The notes under the pieces are model-generated. The model had not been told where the DNA came from, made no database searches, and saw only the letters and a program-made list of their open reading frames with translations. Position numbers and translations under genes: made by a program. A DNA stretch of 13,986 nt from an uncultured Collinsella sp. (GTDB lineage Bacteria > Actinomycetota > Coriobacteriia > Coriobacteriales > Coriobacteriaceae). How positions within the stretch are numbered: the first letter of the stretch is position 1; each line of letters starts with the position of its first letter. The stretch lies in assembly GCA_902489515.1 (NCBI GenBank), contig CABUAL010000016.1, positions 1-13,986 on the forward strand. The letters run 5' to 3'. Shown here piece after piece: positions 6,299 to 12,060 of this stretch.

Positions 6299-6523
6299 AT
6301 GAAGTTCAACAAAGAGGTTTTCGCCGCAAATCTTCGTGCCGCTCGCGCCAAGCTCGACATCACGCAGGATGAATTTGCTAGCCGTGTTGGTATCTCCAAA
6401 GATTCCGTTGTCAAGTACGAGAGCGGCGAGGGCTATATCCCCGGCGCTGACAAGATCATGGCTATCTGTGATGTTGCCAACATCAGCCCTAACGATTTGA
6501 TGGGATGGGAGGAAATCGCGTAA
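6299..6523 (+). CDS. Cro-like XRE-family regulator
   Basis: DNA-binding regulator of 74 residues, almost entirely one XRE helix-turn-helix domain (TQDEFASRVGISKDSVVKYE as the recognition part, residues ~25-44), ending PNDLMGWEEIA. It is the first gene of the rightward early operon and divergent from the repressor, which by position makes it the Cro equivalent: probably turning down the repressor promoter and tuning the early one. ATG 6299 is chosen because AAAGGAGGTG ends 6 bases upstream; the GTG at 6290 lies inside that site. Its stop overlaps the next ATG by one base, pointing to coupled translation. Confidence 0.8.
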   Translation: MKFNKEVFAANLRAARAKLDITQDEFASRVGISKDSVVKYESGEGYIPGADKIMAICDVANISPNDLMGWEEIA

Positions 6524-6603
6524 TGGATGAATTTATCAATGTATTGACGCTCTGGTTGTTCATAGCAACTGCCGTTGCCGTCGGAAACATGATCGGCAAG
6601 TAA
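6523..6603 (+). CDS. 26-residue membrane peptide
   Basis: Very small gene starting on the A of the Cro-like stop codon (TAATG overlap). It encodes MDEFINVLTL followed by a strongly hydrophobic stretch and ends NMIGK, enough for one membrane-spanning helix. It depends on coupled translation from the upstream gene, since its only ribosome site is GGGAGG (6505-6511) within that gene. I do not recognise it. Tiny membrane peptides next to Cro genes are common in temperate phages and may act on the envelope or exclude other phages, but nothing in the sequence shows which. Confidence 0.5.
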   Translation: MDEFINVLTLWLFIATAVAVGNMIGK

Positions 6604-6624
6604 GAAAGGAGGGGTTTCAGATGT

Positions 6625-6801
6625 ATGAAACCCAATCGCAAACCAACGGTTTGCATCGTGGTTTTGACGAGTGCGAAACGCCGCAAGCTCGATGTTTCGC
6701 AGGCGGCATTTTGCCGGCGCGTCAGAGCTATGACGCAAGCTCGCGAAATGAAAGCGCCCGCACCTGGCGGCAACCGGGCACGGGCAATGTCAGAACCTTG
6801 A
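6625..6801 (+). CDS. Small basic protein, alternative frame (58 aa)
   Basis: Begins MKPNRKPTVC and contains a short helix-like segment (KLDVSQAAFCRRVRAM) and basic C-terminus ending AMSEP. It shares the strong AGGAGGGG site at 6607-6614 (12-base spacing) with another frame starting at ATG 6621 (8-base spacing, 129 residues ending at 7010). I favour this frame because its residues look more protein-like than the competing frame's first 60 residues, and because its TGA overlaps a TTG (TTGA at 6798-6801) that opens the next frame. No recognisable family. It could be a small DNA-binding accessory such as an excisionase, but that is speculation. The palindrome AAACC-N3-GGTTT lies inside its 5' end. 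Confidence 0.4.
   Translation: MKPNRKPTVCIVVLTSAKRRKLDVSQAAFCRRVRAMTQAREMKAPAPGGNRARAMSEP
6638..6654. promoter_or_regulatory. AAACC-N3-GGTTT palindrome, copy 1
   Basis: GCAAACCAACGGTTTGC, 17 bp, perfect apart from the 3-base centre, just after the start of the gene at 6621/6625. Its 7-base arms also form the outer part of leader hairpin 2 (6243-6267). Confidence 0.45.
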
Positions 6802-7010
6802 CCAGTAATGACAACGAGAATTTTACACCACTAGCAACGGTTAAGCGGTGGTTTTGCGGCGCTATTGCCGTACTGGCGGCAACTGGAATCCTGCTCATTG
6901 CCCTGGCTGGTGCCATCATCTGGCTTACCGAAGCATGCAACCTGCCTTGGTTACCGTTCGTCCTTGCCGGGCTTGAGCTTTGGTTCATCGTCCGTATGGT
7001 CGACCAATGA
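6798..7010 (+). CDS. Small two-helix membrane protein
   Basis: Taken from the TTG overlapping the previous stop, the product is 70 residues. It has a short polar start (TSNDNENFTPLATVKRW) and two hydrophobic segments, one around GAIAVLAATGILLIALAGAI and one around LPWLPFVLAGLELWFIV. If translation instead begins at ATG 6621, the same frame gives 129 residues with a disordered-looking 59-residue N-terminus; the strong ribosome site there makes this a real alternative. The stop TGA overlaps the next ATG (ATGA at 7007-7010), typical of coupled early-operon genes. Function unknown; an inner-membrane location is predicted. Confidence 0.5.
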   Translation: MTSNDNENFTPLATVKRWFCGAIAVLAATGILLIALAGAIIWLTEACNLPWLPFVLAGLELWFIVRMVDQ

Positions 7011-7213
7011 GGGGCTATCTCGACCGTGACGCAAACGGTTTCTGGATCGCGCGGGTGATCATCGAGGAAGCCCGCAGGCCGGGCGTGAGCGGCGCGGGAG
7101 ACGTTCGTACGCGCCACAGGTTGCCTGTGCCGCCATCGGCACCGCGAGAGGTCGCAGAAGTGGCGTTCAGGCGCTTTATGAGCCGCGAAGCAAGGAAGCG
7201 CCATGGATGTTGA
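7007..7213 (+). CDS. Hypothetical early protein (68 aa)
   Basis: Starts at the ATGA overlap with the preceding stop. It is basic, begins MRGYLDRDANGFWIARVIIE and ends REVAEVAFRRFMSREARKRHGC. I do not recognise a family. An in-frame ATG at 6980 would add nine residues but lies inside the previous gene and lacks a ribosome site. It overlaps the next gene by 11 bases. The start-stop chaining with both neighbours supports it as coding; otherwise evidence is thin. Confidence 0.5.
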   Translation: MRGYLDRDANGFWIARVIIEEARRPGVSGAGDVRTRHRLPVPPSAPREVAEVAFRRFMSREARKRHGC

Positions 7214-7604
7214 CGATTACACCCAGCCGGTCGAATCAGTGATGCAGCAGGAGCGATTGGCAATGTACCCGGTGCCGCTCAAGCTGCAAGACCGGCAGGA
7301 GCTTTTCAAGCTCTGGTGCGAGCTCAATCCAAGGGCACTGCGGCAGATCGAGCTTACGGCGCTCGCAATCGACCAGCGAGGTATCCGAGTAAGCGCCAAG
7401 TACCTCATTGAGAAACAACGTTACGAAGGCAGCGTCAAGCTCGTCGGCGTTCCGTTCGTGGACGGCAACGGCGTTGAGCATGTCTACGGCATTAACAACA
7501 CGGATACGCCGCTTCTCGCACGTTGGCTTCTAAAGCGACATCCGAAGCTGAACATCAAGCTTCGCAATTCCATCTATGACAAGGAGAACAATCATGAAGC
7601 GTAA
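7203..7604 (+). CDS. Hypothetical phage protein (133 aa)
   Basis: Unrecognised by name. The central part (KLWCELNPRALRQIELTALA, then GIRVSAKYLIEKQRYEG) is helix-rich with alternating charges. The C-terminal part (YGINNTDTPLLARWLLKRHP, then KLNIKLRNSIYD) resembles small phage or mobile-element proteins that pair a helical domain with an 'NNxxxxxxARxxxxxxP' segment. This likeness is from memory and not verified. A winged-helix-type DNA-binding role is possible. ATG 7203 overlaps the previous gene's end; a later in-frame ATG at 7263 would start at MYPVPLKLQ with weaker context. It ends ten bases after the start of the next gene. Confidence 0.7.
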   Translation: MDVDDYTQPVESVMQQERLAMYPVPLKLQDRQELFKLWCELNPRALRQIELTALAIDQRGIRVSAKYLIEKQRYEGSVKLVGVPFVDGNGVEHVYGINNTDTPLLARWLLKRHPKLNIKLRNSIYDKENNHEA

Positions 7605-7863
7605 GGAAGCAATCAAGTTCCTCGATTCCGTTGCCGAGTATATCAGCGGTGTCGACGGCACCATTACGCTCTTCAACCCCAAGAGCAATGAGAGCGTCGA
7701 GCTTGATACCGACCTGGCTTTCTGTTTCATGGGGACACCAATCGTAGCCATGAAAGACATGCTCGAGAGCGACAAGCTCGACGATATGACACCCGACATG
7801 TTTGTCCATCTGATGACCAAATCGGCGTGCAATGCATATGCGCAGCAGCTTACAAAGCGCTGA
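7594..7863 (+). CDS. Hypothetical acidic early protein (89 aa)
   Basis: Start ATG 7594 has AAGGAG 7 bases upstream and gives MKRKEAIKFLDSVAEYISG. The protein is acidic in the middle (NESVELDTDLAF, SDKLDDMTPDMF) and ends NAYAQQLTKR. An in-frame ATG at 7576 lies before the ribosome site and is disfavoured. No family recognised; composition suggests a small soluble, mainly helical protein. It overlaps the end of the gene before it and the start of the one after. Confidence 0.65.
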   Translation: MKRKEAIKFLDSVAEYISGVDGTITLFNPKSNESVELDTDLAFCFMGTPIVAMKDMLESDKLDDMTPDMFVHLMTKSACNAYAQQLTKR

Positions 7864-8098
7864 GCAGCTGGCGCTCAATCTTTTTGGTGAGCAGCCGATG
7901 CCAACGCCCGGGCAATGCCGGTTCGAGCTTCATCTACTCGAGCACGGCGAAAAGCCCAAGAGCGCGTGCGGCTTTCGCGGAACGACCGTTTGGACTAACT
8001 GCCGCGAGGTCGGCAAGCGCCTTTGGGACGGCTGGAACCAGCAGGGGACAAGCGATGGATTAACGACGGGAGGTGATGACGATGACGGCGATTCCTAA
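7832..8098 (+). CDS. Hypothetical small protein (88 aa)
   Basis: Begins inside the end of the previous gene; the start is uncertain (ATG 7832, or ATG 7838, or later near 7898). It contains LALNLFGEQPMPTPGQCRFELHLLEHGEK, split here as two stretches (LALNLFGEQPMP and QCRFELHLLE), two cysteines (QCRF, SACGF), and an aromatic segment VWTNCREVGKRLWDGWNQQG. The C-terminus is Gly/Asp-rich. It overlaps the start of the next gene. No family recognised. Coding is supported by absence of a better frame here and by continuity of the packed operon. Confidence 0.5.
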   Translation: MHMRSSLQSAEQLALNLFGEQPMPTPGQCRFELHLLEHGEKPKSACGFRGTTVWTNCREVGKRLWDGWNQQGTSDGLTTGGDDDDGDS

Positions 8099-8528
8099 AG
8101 ACGTGCACGATCAGGCGCAGGAACCTATGGCGTGGTTTCAGCACGACGCTAACGCGCAGCGGGACATCAAATGCCAACGGCTGCTCATGCGTCGCGGTAA
8201 CGAGGGCTACGGCGCTTACTGGCGGCTCTGCGAGCTTCTGGCGAGCACCAAGCACCACTCAATTGCGGTGGACACCGATGAAGACTGGCTCATTCTGGCC
8301 GGCGCAATCGGTATGCGCTCGATGGGGGCTTTCGACGAGACGGTGAGCATCGCCGAGACACAAGATTTCATCGACTGCCTGCTCGAGATCGGCTTGCTCG
8401 TGAGGGACGGAAAAGGTCGAATCGAGAGCGAGAAGATGTGCAAAAACGCCCTTTATTTTGGCAAGCAGCGCGTCAACGGAGCCAAGGGCGGCAGGCCGAA
8501 AAAGAAGCAGGAAAACACGCCAAACTAG
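8082..8528 (+). CDS. Lin1244/Lin1753 (DUF4373)-like replication-associated protein
   Basis: 148 residues. The segment MAWFQHDANAQRDIKC, then QRLLMRRGNEGYGAYWRLCE, is the hallmark of the Lin1244/Lin1753-like N-terminal domain (DUF4373), which is found in phage and mobile-element replication proteins and has a winged-helix-like fold. A helical region with EDWLILAGAIGM and DCLLEIGLLVRDGKGRIES follows. The C-terminus is basic (GAKGGRPKKKQ), probably DNA-contacting. Start ATG 8082 is chosen for GGAGG 8 bases upstream; GTG 8073 and ATG 8076 overlap that site. Many family members are longer and carry a second domain; this one is short, so it may need a partner. It sits directly before the 330-base non-coding block with origin-like repeats, fitting a replication-initiator role (inferred). 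Confidence 0.75.
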   Translation: MTAIPKDVHDQAQEPMAWFQHDANAQRDIKCQRLLMRRGNEGYGAYWRLCELLASTKHHSIAVDTDEDWLILAGAIGMRSMGAFDETVSIAETQDFIDCLLEIGLLVRDGKGRIESEKMCKNALYFGKQRVNGAKGGRPKKKQENTPN

Positions 8529-8574
8529 CAGGTCATAGCGTATGTTTGTGTTGTTGCGGATTGAAACCAGCGCG

Positions 8575-8587
8575 AAACCATCGGTTT
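8575..8587. promoter_or_regulatory. AAACC-N3-GGTTT palindrome, copy 2
   Basis: AAACCATCGGTTT, 47 bases after the DUF4373-like gene, at the left edge of the origin-like block. Confidence 0.45.
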
Positions 8588-8631
8588 TAGGTTGGGCTAA
8601 GCCTAACAATACATAACATAACAGTACAGAA

Positions 8632-8683
8632 GCGGGTTTTTGGGTTTGGGTCATAAAACCCAAACCCAAAGCCAAAAACCCGC
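8632..8683. repeat. Large bulged hairpin
   Basis: Two 10-bp perfect blocks: 8632-8641 with 8674-8683, and 8642-8651 with 8658-8667. A six-base bulge AAAGCC (8668-8673) and a six-base loop CATAAA complete it. A 7-bp outer pair CATAACA/TGTTATG (8617-8623 with 8691-8697) can extend it. No T run follows, so a cruciform or single-strand structure is more likely than a terminator. Confidence 0.75.
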
Positions 8684-8714
8684 ACTTGCTTGTTATGTTG
8701 ACTTACAAGCAAGG

Positions 8715-8741
8715 TTCTTCTTTCTTGCTTCTTCTTTCTTG
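8715..8741. repeat. Tandem pyrimidine-rich 13-mers
   Basis: TTCTTCTTTCTTG occurs at 8715-8727 and 8729-8741, one base apart, forming a strand-biased pyrimidine tract of the kind found in unwinding elements or primer sites. Confidence 0.65.
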
Positions 8742-8782
8742 ATCGATTCGTTTTTCGAGCGATTACAAAGCCTGTTTTCGAG

Positions 8783-8844
8783 TCTTCAGCAGTAGTTATC
8801 AACAGGTTTTCAACAAGTCTTCAACAATAGCAAAGTTTTCAACA
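8783..8844. repeat. DnaA-box-like direct repeats (iterons)
   Basis: TCTTCAGCA (8783), TTATCAACA (8796), TTTTCAACA (8807), TCTTCAACA (8818) and TTTTCAACA (8836), all in the same direction. Three consecutive starts are exactly 11 bp apart, about one helical turn. They end just before the ribosome site of the next gene. Confidence 0.6.
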
Positions 8845-8858
8845 AAGGAGCGTTGGCG

Positions 8859-9023
8859 ATGCCTTACGGGAGCTATGTCAACAAAGTCCGAAAGCACACG
8901 TGTCCTTACTGTGGCATCGAGCGAAATCTGGACTGGTTCATCAAGGACAGCGAAGCCTGCTGGAAATGCAGGGAGACGAAGAAGGACGAGAAGGAGGTGA
9001 AGAGAAATGACAGCATCGGTTGA
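8859..9023 (+). CDS. Small zinc-ribbon protein (54 aa)
   Basis: Begins MPYGSYVNKVRKHTCPYCG and carries two CxxC pairs, CPYC and CWKC, about 22 residues apart, the pattern of a four-cysteine zinc ribbon. The tail is Lys/Glu-rich (RETKKDEKEVKRND). AGGAG at 8846-8850 lies 8 bases upstream of the ATG. It is the first gene after the origin-like block and overlaps the next gene by 17 bases. No named family; nucleic-acid or protein binding is likely for such a ribbon. Confidence 0.65.
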   Translation: MPYGSYVNKVRKHTCPYCGIERNLDWFIKDSEACWKCRETKKDEKEVKRNDSIG

Positions 9024-9648
9024 TCTCGAATGCCGCGCTTACGTCAAGCGTAGCCTTACGCAAGACGATCTCGCCTTTCTCAAAGACCTACAGCATGAGC
9101 TGAACAATCAGCCGACATTGGCAACGGCTGACCCACGTTTTTGGGTCATTCGCGACTACGTATATCGCGAAGCAACAGATGGCGATGACATCGAAGCCGT
9201 TGAGCTTTTTGAAGATGGCGAAGGTGAGATCATCGGCTTAGGGGAAGCGGTGTCGCGAGCCTACAAGGACGAGCTTAATTTAGGCGGCGAAGAGCACGCC
9301 AAAGAATGGCTTGAAGACAACTGGCTTGATCTTGACGATGACGGATGCATTCGGGCACGTTTCACGAATATGGGCATCAGAATCTCTAAGGGTTTAGTCA
9401 AGGAGTACGCCGAAAACAACGCGCTGGGCTGCGTGTTCCTTACGAAGCTGTGGGCAATTGTCCCGGACACCATGTTTCTTACGCTTCGCGAAGCGGAAGA
9501 GCACCTTAAGGCCAATTACTACCACTACTCGACAGAGGCGCATACGTTTGGCATGCACGCTTGGCGCTCACCAGAGGTCGCGCAGCTGATAAAGCTGCTC
9601 CATACGGTCGATTTTGACGAGTTGTCGAAGTTGGTTTCGAAGGAGTGA
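9007..9648 (+). CDS. Hypothetical acidic phage protein (213 aa)
   Basis: The strong ribosome site AAGGAGGTG lies just before ATG 9007. The protein is acidic, with YVKRSLTQDDLAFLKDLQHE near the N-terminus, an acidic middle (VELFEDGEGEIIGLGEAV, DNWLDLDDDGC), and an aromatic, helix-like C-terminal half (ANYYHYSTEAHTFGMHAW, LIKLLHTVDFDELSKL). No membrane segment and no catalytic motif that I recognise. Length and codon use fit a genuine gene. Its stop overlaps the start region of the DUF3310 gene, so translation is probably coupled. Candidate roles include DNA mimicry or host take-over because of the acidity, but this is a guess. Confidence 0.75.
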   Translation: MTASVDLECRAYVKRSLTQDDLAFLKDLQHELNNQPTLATADPRFWVIRDYVYREATDGDDIEAVELFEDGEGEIIGLGEAVSRAYKDELNLGGEEHAKEWLEDNWLDLDDDGCIRARFTNMGIRISKGLVKEYAENNALGCVFLTKLWAIVPDTMFLTLREAEEHLKANYYHYSTEAHTFGMHAWRSPEVAQLIKLLHTVDFDELSKLVSKE

Positions 9649-9653
9649 TGGCA

Positions 9654-9977
9654 ATGAGCTCTTACGTTAAGCGCGTCGGTGATCTGGCTGAGCCTGTTGA
9701 GCTCAGCGCTTCACAGGTTACCGAGAAGATGACCTCAACGGTCGATTCTGAGTTCGACTCAGTGATCAAGCCTTCGCATTATGCGGGGCACACCGGCATC
9801 GATTGCAAGGCGGCGATAGAGTCGATGCTTGGAACAGAAGCGTACGTGTCCCATATGCAGGCATGCGTGCTCAAGTACATCTGGCAATGGCGTGACAAGA
9901 ACGGCATCGAAGACCTCAAGAATGCACGAGAGTGCATCGACAACATGATTGAGACGCTGGAAGGCGGCGCGTCATGA
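9654..9977 (+). CDS. DUF3310 protein
   Basis: 107 residues with the DUF3310 signature: KPSHYAGHTGIDC (residues ~39-51), then ALKYIWQW-type segment VLKYIWQWRDKNGIEDLKNA and a C-terminal helix ARECIDNMIETLEG. The family is widespread in phages of many hosts, usually among early or nucleotide-metabolism genes; relatives are sometimes annotated as nucleotide kinases, without clear proof. The first ~35 residues (MSSYVKRVGDLAEPVEL onward) are a variable extension. ATG 9654 is chosen because AAGGAG lies 8 bases upstream; ATG 9648 overlaps the previous stop at too short a spacing. Its stop overlaps the next ATG (ATGA). Confidence 0.85.
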   Translation: MSSYVKRVGDLAEPVELSASQVTEKMTSTVDSEFDSVIKPSHYAGHTGIDCKAAIESMLGTEAYVSHMQACVLKYIWQWRDKNGIEDLKNARECIDNMIETLEGGAS

Positions 9978-10312
9978 GCGGCGGTGACTTCTACGTCGCA
10001 CCCAAGCTTGTCACCGTCCGCAAGGCGCATCAGTGCGCGTACTGCGGCGAGACTGTTCCAGCGGGAACGCGTGGCGTGCTCATGGAAAGCGGCCTTTGGA
10101 TGCGTCTGTTCTGGAAGCGCTACGCATGCCCGCGCTGCCAGCCATATGTCAGTGAGTTTTGGAGCTGGCAAGGCTTGGAGAGCGAAGACATCGAATGGGA
10201 TTTCGACGAGTTCATGCGGGAGTATCACCGCGATGTGTGGGTGACCGACGATGCGCGATTAGGAGCGACCGCAAGACCCTCGAGAACCTGTGTGCCGTAT
10301 CGCAGGACATGA
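9974..10312 (+). CDS. Hypothetical CxxC protein (112 aa)
   Basis: Starts at the ATGA overlap with the DUF3310 gene. Two cysteine pairs, CAYC and CPRC, ~30 residues apart (AHQCAYCGETVPAGTRG and YACPRCQPY) suggest a zinc-binding treble-clef or ribbon, with an aromatic-rich segment between them (GLWMRLFWKRY). After the acidic EDIEWDFDEFMREYHRDVW the last ~25 residues overlap the next frame and look low-complexity and basic (ARPSRTCVPYRRT), so they may be only read-through up to the next available stop. HNH-like phage zinc proteins have similar ribbons, but I see no His-Asn-His motif. Confidence 0.7.
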   Translation: MSGGDFYVAPKLVTVRKAHQCAYCGETVPAGTRGVLMESGLWMRLFWKRYACPRCQPYVSEFWSWQGLESEDIEWDFDEFMREYHRDVWVTDDARLGATARPSRTCVPYRRT

Positions 10313-10455
10313 GCCGGCGCATTACAACGTGCGAGAAGCGCGGACACGATGGAGCGCGGGTCGATTACGACGATCTTATTTGCTGGTGCGATTGCGTCAC
10401 CGACGCAATCGAAGTGATTCACCGAAATTTGGAGGAAAGCAATGAAAGAGTTTAA
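10237..10455 (+). CDS. Hypothetical small protein (about 72 aa), start uncertain
   Basis: In the +1 frame relative to the gene before, with RKTLENLCAVSQDMSRRI, then DDLICWCDCVTDAIEVIHRN and ending LEESNERV. A GTG at 10237 is the earliest sensible start; ATG 10310 (MSRRITTCEKRG) is an alternative giving 48 residues. Neither has a strong ribosome site. The protein is helical in style with a CWCDC cysteine cluster. Its 3' end overlaps the next gene. Function unknown. Confidence 0.45.
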   Translation: MGDRRCAIRSDRKTLENLCAVSQDMSRRITTCEKRGHDGARVDYDDLICWCDCVTDAIEVIHRNLEESNERV

Positions 10456-10690
10456 GACCGAGGAAGAGTATGAAGAGGCATCGTCGATGCTGGTTGGGTG
10501 CGCCCTGCTGATCGTCCCGTTTGCGATGCTGGTTGCCAGTATCGCCGTCGGCTTCATCTTCGGCGCTGGTTATGGGTTCCTGGCCTTCTTCTGCTTCCTG
10601 ATGTTCGTGTGCATCTGGTTCATTCATGTGGCAAAGCTCGCCCTGCGCAAGGCGAAGAAAGCGGCTGAAAAGGAGCAGGACGATGATTAA
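10442..10690 (+). CDS. Small membrane protein (82 aa)
   Basis: Good ribosome site (GGAGG) 7 bases before ATG 10442. It has an acidic N-terminus (MKEFKTEEEYEEAS), then two adjacent hydrophobic segments (SMLVGCALLIVPFAMLVASI and FGAGYGFLAFFCFLMFVCIW), then a basic/acidic tail (RKAKKAAEKEQDDD). It is likely an inner-membrane hairpin with both ends in the cytosol. No family recognised. Its stop overlaps the start of the next gene by eight bases. Confidence 0.7.
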   Translation: MKEFKTEEEYEEASSMLVGCALLIVPFAMLVASIAVGFIFGAGYGFLAFFCFLMFVCIWFIHVAKLALRKAKKAAEKEQDDD

Positions 10691-10886
10691 GGTTTCCGGC
10701 TGCTGCGACGGGTGCGGGAAGGAAGCCGACTGCACCAACATTAACGAATTCGCAAGGGTGCACGCCTATGACAAGGGCAAGCTTATCGAGTTCGACATTT
10801 GCAAGGACTGCATCCACGAGATTCGCGACATGTCGGGTAGCGTTATCGACGTCGTACGTGAATTGAAGCGCCGCCATGGACGTTGA
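10683..10886 (+). CDS. Small CxxC protein (67 aa)
   Basis: Start ATG 10683 has AGGAG 6 bases upstream; an in-frame ATG at 10626 lies inside the previous gene and adds an arginine-rich run unlikely to be real. Metal-binding style cysteines are CCDGCG near the N-terminus and CKDC in FDICKDCIHEIRD, a likely four-cysteine zinc site. It ends with a basic helix (VVRELKRRHGR). It overlaps the tyrosine integrase start by 11 bases, so the two are probably translated together. A role as a directionality factor for the integrase is possible from position alone, not from sequence. Confidence 0.65.
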   Translation: MIKVSGCCDGCGKEADCTNINEFARVHAYDKGKLIEFDICKDCIHEIRDMSGSVIDVVRELKRRHGR

Positions 10887-12060
10887 GGTCAAGCGCGACC
10901 CAAAGGGCGTGTGGTACGCGCAGCCGTATCTTGGCAAGGCACCGGACGGGCGGCAGATACGGCCACGCCGTAGCTTCCCGGATGCCAGGACGCGCGAGGA
11001 AGCACAGGCTTTGGCTGATGCCTGGGCTTCACACCTGACCTTTGACGGCAAGGTCAAGAGCACGCTCATAGTTGATCTGCTTTGGGAATACATCGAGCAG
11101 CGGAAGATTAAGGGTGCTGGATTGAACACCGTGAAGAGGTGGTCGCTCTTCACGCGAACCTACGTGGGCAAGTACCTTAAGGGCAAAGTCGCTCGCGACC
11201 TTACCGCTATCGAGCTGAACGACTTCGAGACGCGGCTGGGCGTGAGCAAGAAGAACGGCGGTCAAGGTCTTTCGCGCAACACGATCATCAGCGTTCACCA
11301 CTTTTTGCGCGGCGCATACAACTTCTGGGTGCGTATCGGCATCTGCGAGAACAACCCAATGCTCATGGTCGCAAAGCCGCCAGAGGAACGCCATGAAGCC
11401 GTGAGCATTGACGAATGGGATTACAAGGCGCTCGATGCCACGGTTTCCGAAAAGCTCGACCTTGAAGCGCCTGAGAAGCGCTTTATGCGCCAATCAGCCT
11501 ACGCTTTCGCGGCTTGGCTCGCACTGCATACGGGGATGCGCGTCGGCGAGGTGTGCGCCGTAAGGCGGCGCGACCTCCACAAGGCGCAGGGGTTCATCCT
11601 CGTGAGCGGTACGGTCATCGAGGTTCCGGGCGGCGGCGTTATCCGATCAAACGTGACCAAGAACAAGAAGACGCGGCCTGTGGCGTTAATCGACGAAGAG
11701 TGGGAGCGGATAAAAGCCTATCTCGCGCAGCAGGATTCGATTTCAGACGCTTTCACGCCCGATTCGCCACTGGTGAGCGTAGACGGCTCTTACATGCGCC
11801 CTACTACCGTCTCAAAGGCTTTCAGCCGCGCTCGCGACCGCGCGGGCATGCCGAAGGCGTACACGTTCCATTCGCTTCGCCACACGCACGCCACGTGGTG
11901 CCTGGCGAACGGCGTTGACCTCAAGACGCTTGCAGATCGCTTGGGGCACTCGAACGAAGCGACAACGCTGAAGCTCTACGCGCACCTTCTGCCGGGGCGC
12001 GACCAGGCGGCGGCTCAGGCGTTCAACAGCTTTGCCAAGCAGCTTGAGGACGGAGTGTAA
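10876..12060 (+). CDS. int: Tyrosine recombinase / phage integrase
   Basis: Site-specific integrase of the lambda type, 394 residues. The N-terminal arm-binding AP2-like region is at ~2-55 (GVWYAQPYLGKAPDGRQ), the SAM-like core-binding domain at ~58-170, and the catalytic domain at ~175-390. The active-site set is complete: R222 (TGMRVGEV), a lysine around 262-265 (TKNKKTRP), H332 and R335 (HSLRHTHATW), H358 (LGHSN) and nucleophile Y368 (KLYAH). It overlaps the preceding gene and lacks a strong ribosome site, so it relies on coupled translation. It is co-directional with and embedded in the early operon rather than sitting at the element edge. No tRNA or att-like sequence lies next to it. It is the second recombinase of the element, alongside the serine enzyme at the tRNA boundary. 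Confidence 0.93.
   Translation: MDVEVKRDPKGVWYAQPYLGKAPDGRQIRPRRSFPDARTREEAQALADAWASHLTFDGKVKSTLIVDLLWEYIEQRKIKGAGLNTVKRWSLFTRTYVGKYLKGKVARDLTAIELNDFETRLGVSKKNGGQGLSRNTIISVHHFLRGAYNFWVRIGICENNPMLMVAKPPEERHEAVSIDEWDYKALDATVSEKLDLEAPEKRFMRQSAYAFAAWLALHTGMRVGEVCAVRRRDLHKAQGFILVSGTVIEVPGGGVIRSNVTKNKKTRPVALIDEEWERIKAYLAQQDSISDAFTPDSPLVSVDGSYMRPTTVSKAFSRARDRAGMPKAYTFHSLRHTHATWCLANGVDLKTLADRLGHSNEATTLKLYAHLLPGRDQAAAQAFNSFAKQLEDGV

Larger units (their letters stand above)
8529..8858. other. Candidate replication origin (non-coding, hairpins and iteron-like repeats)
   Basis: 330 bases without a plausible gene. In order: palindrome AAACCATCGGTTT (8575-8587); hairpin 8591-8607; a large hairpin with two 10-bp stem blocks separated by a 6-base bulge (8632-8651 with 8658-8683); a 9-bp hairpin (8685-8693 with 8705-8713); a 13-base pyrimidine-rich motif TTCTTCTTTCTTG twice (8715-8727, 8729-8741); then five TTNTCAACA-type repeats (8783-8844). 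The last differ by one base from the DnaA-box consensus TTATNCACA. A replication-type protein gene lies just upstream. This combination is origin-like; the function is inferred. Confidence 0.5.

Noticed and set aside
8632..8683. G-quadruplex from the GGG tracts of the large hairpin
   Set aside because: Only three runs of three Gs lie close together on one strand; a four-run quadruplex is not possible without distant Gs, and the hairpin explains the pattern.
8529..8858. CRISPR-like or tandem-repeat array
   Set aside because: The repeats are 9 bases, irregularly spaced in part and without unique spacers; they fit binding sites, not a CRISPR array.
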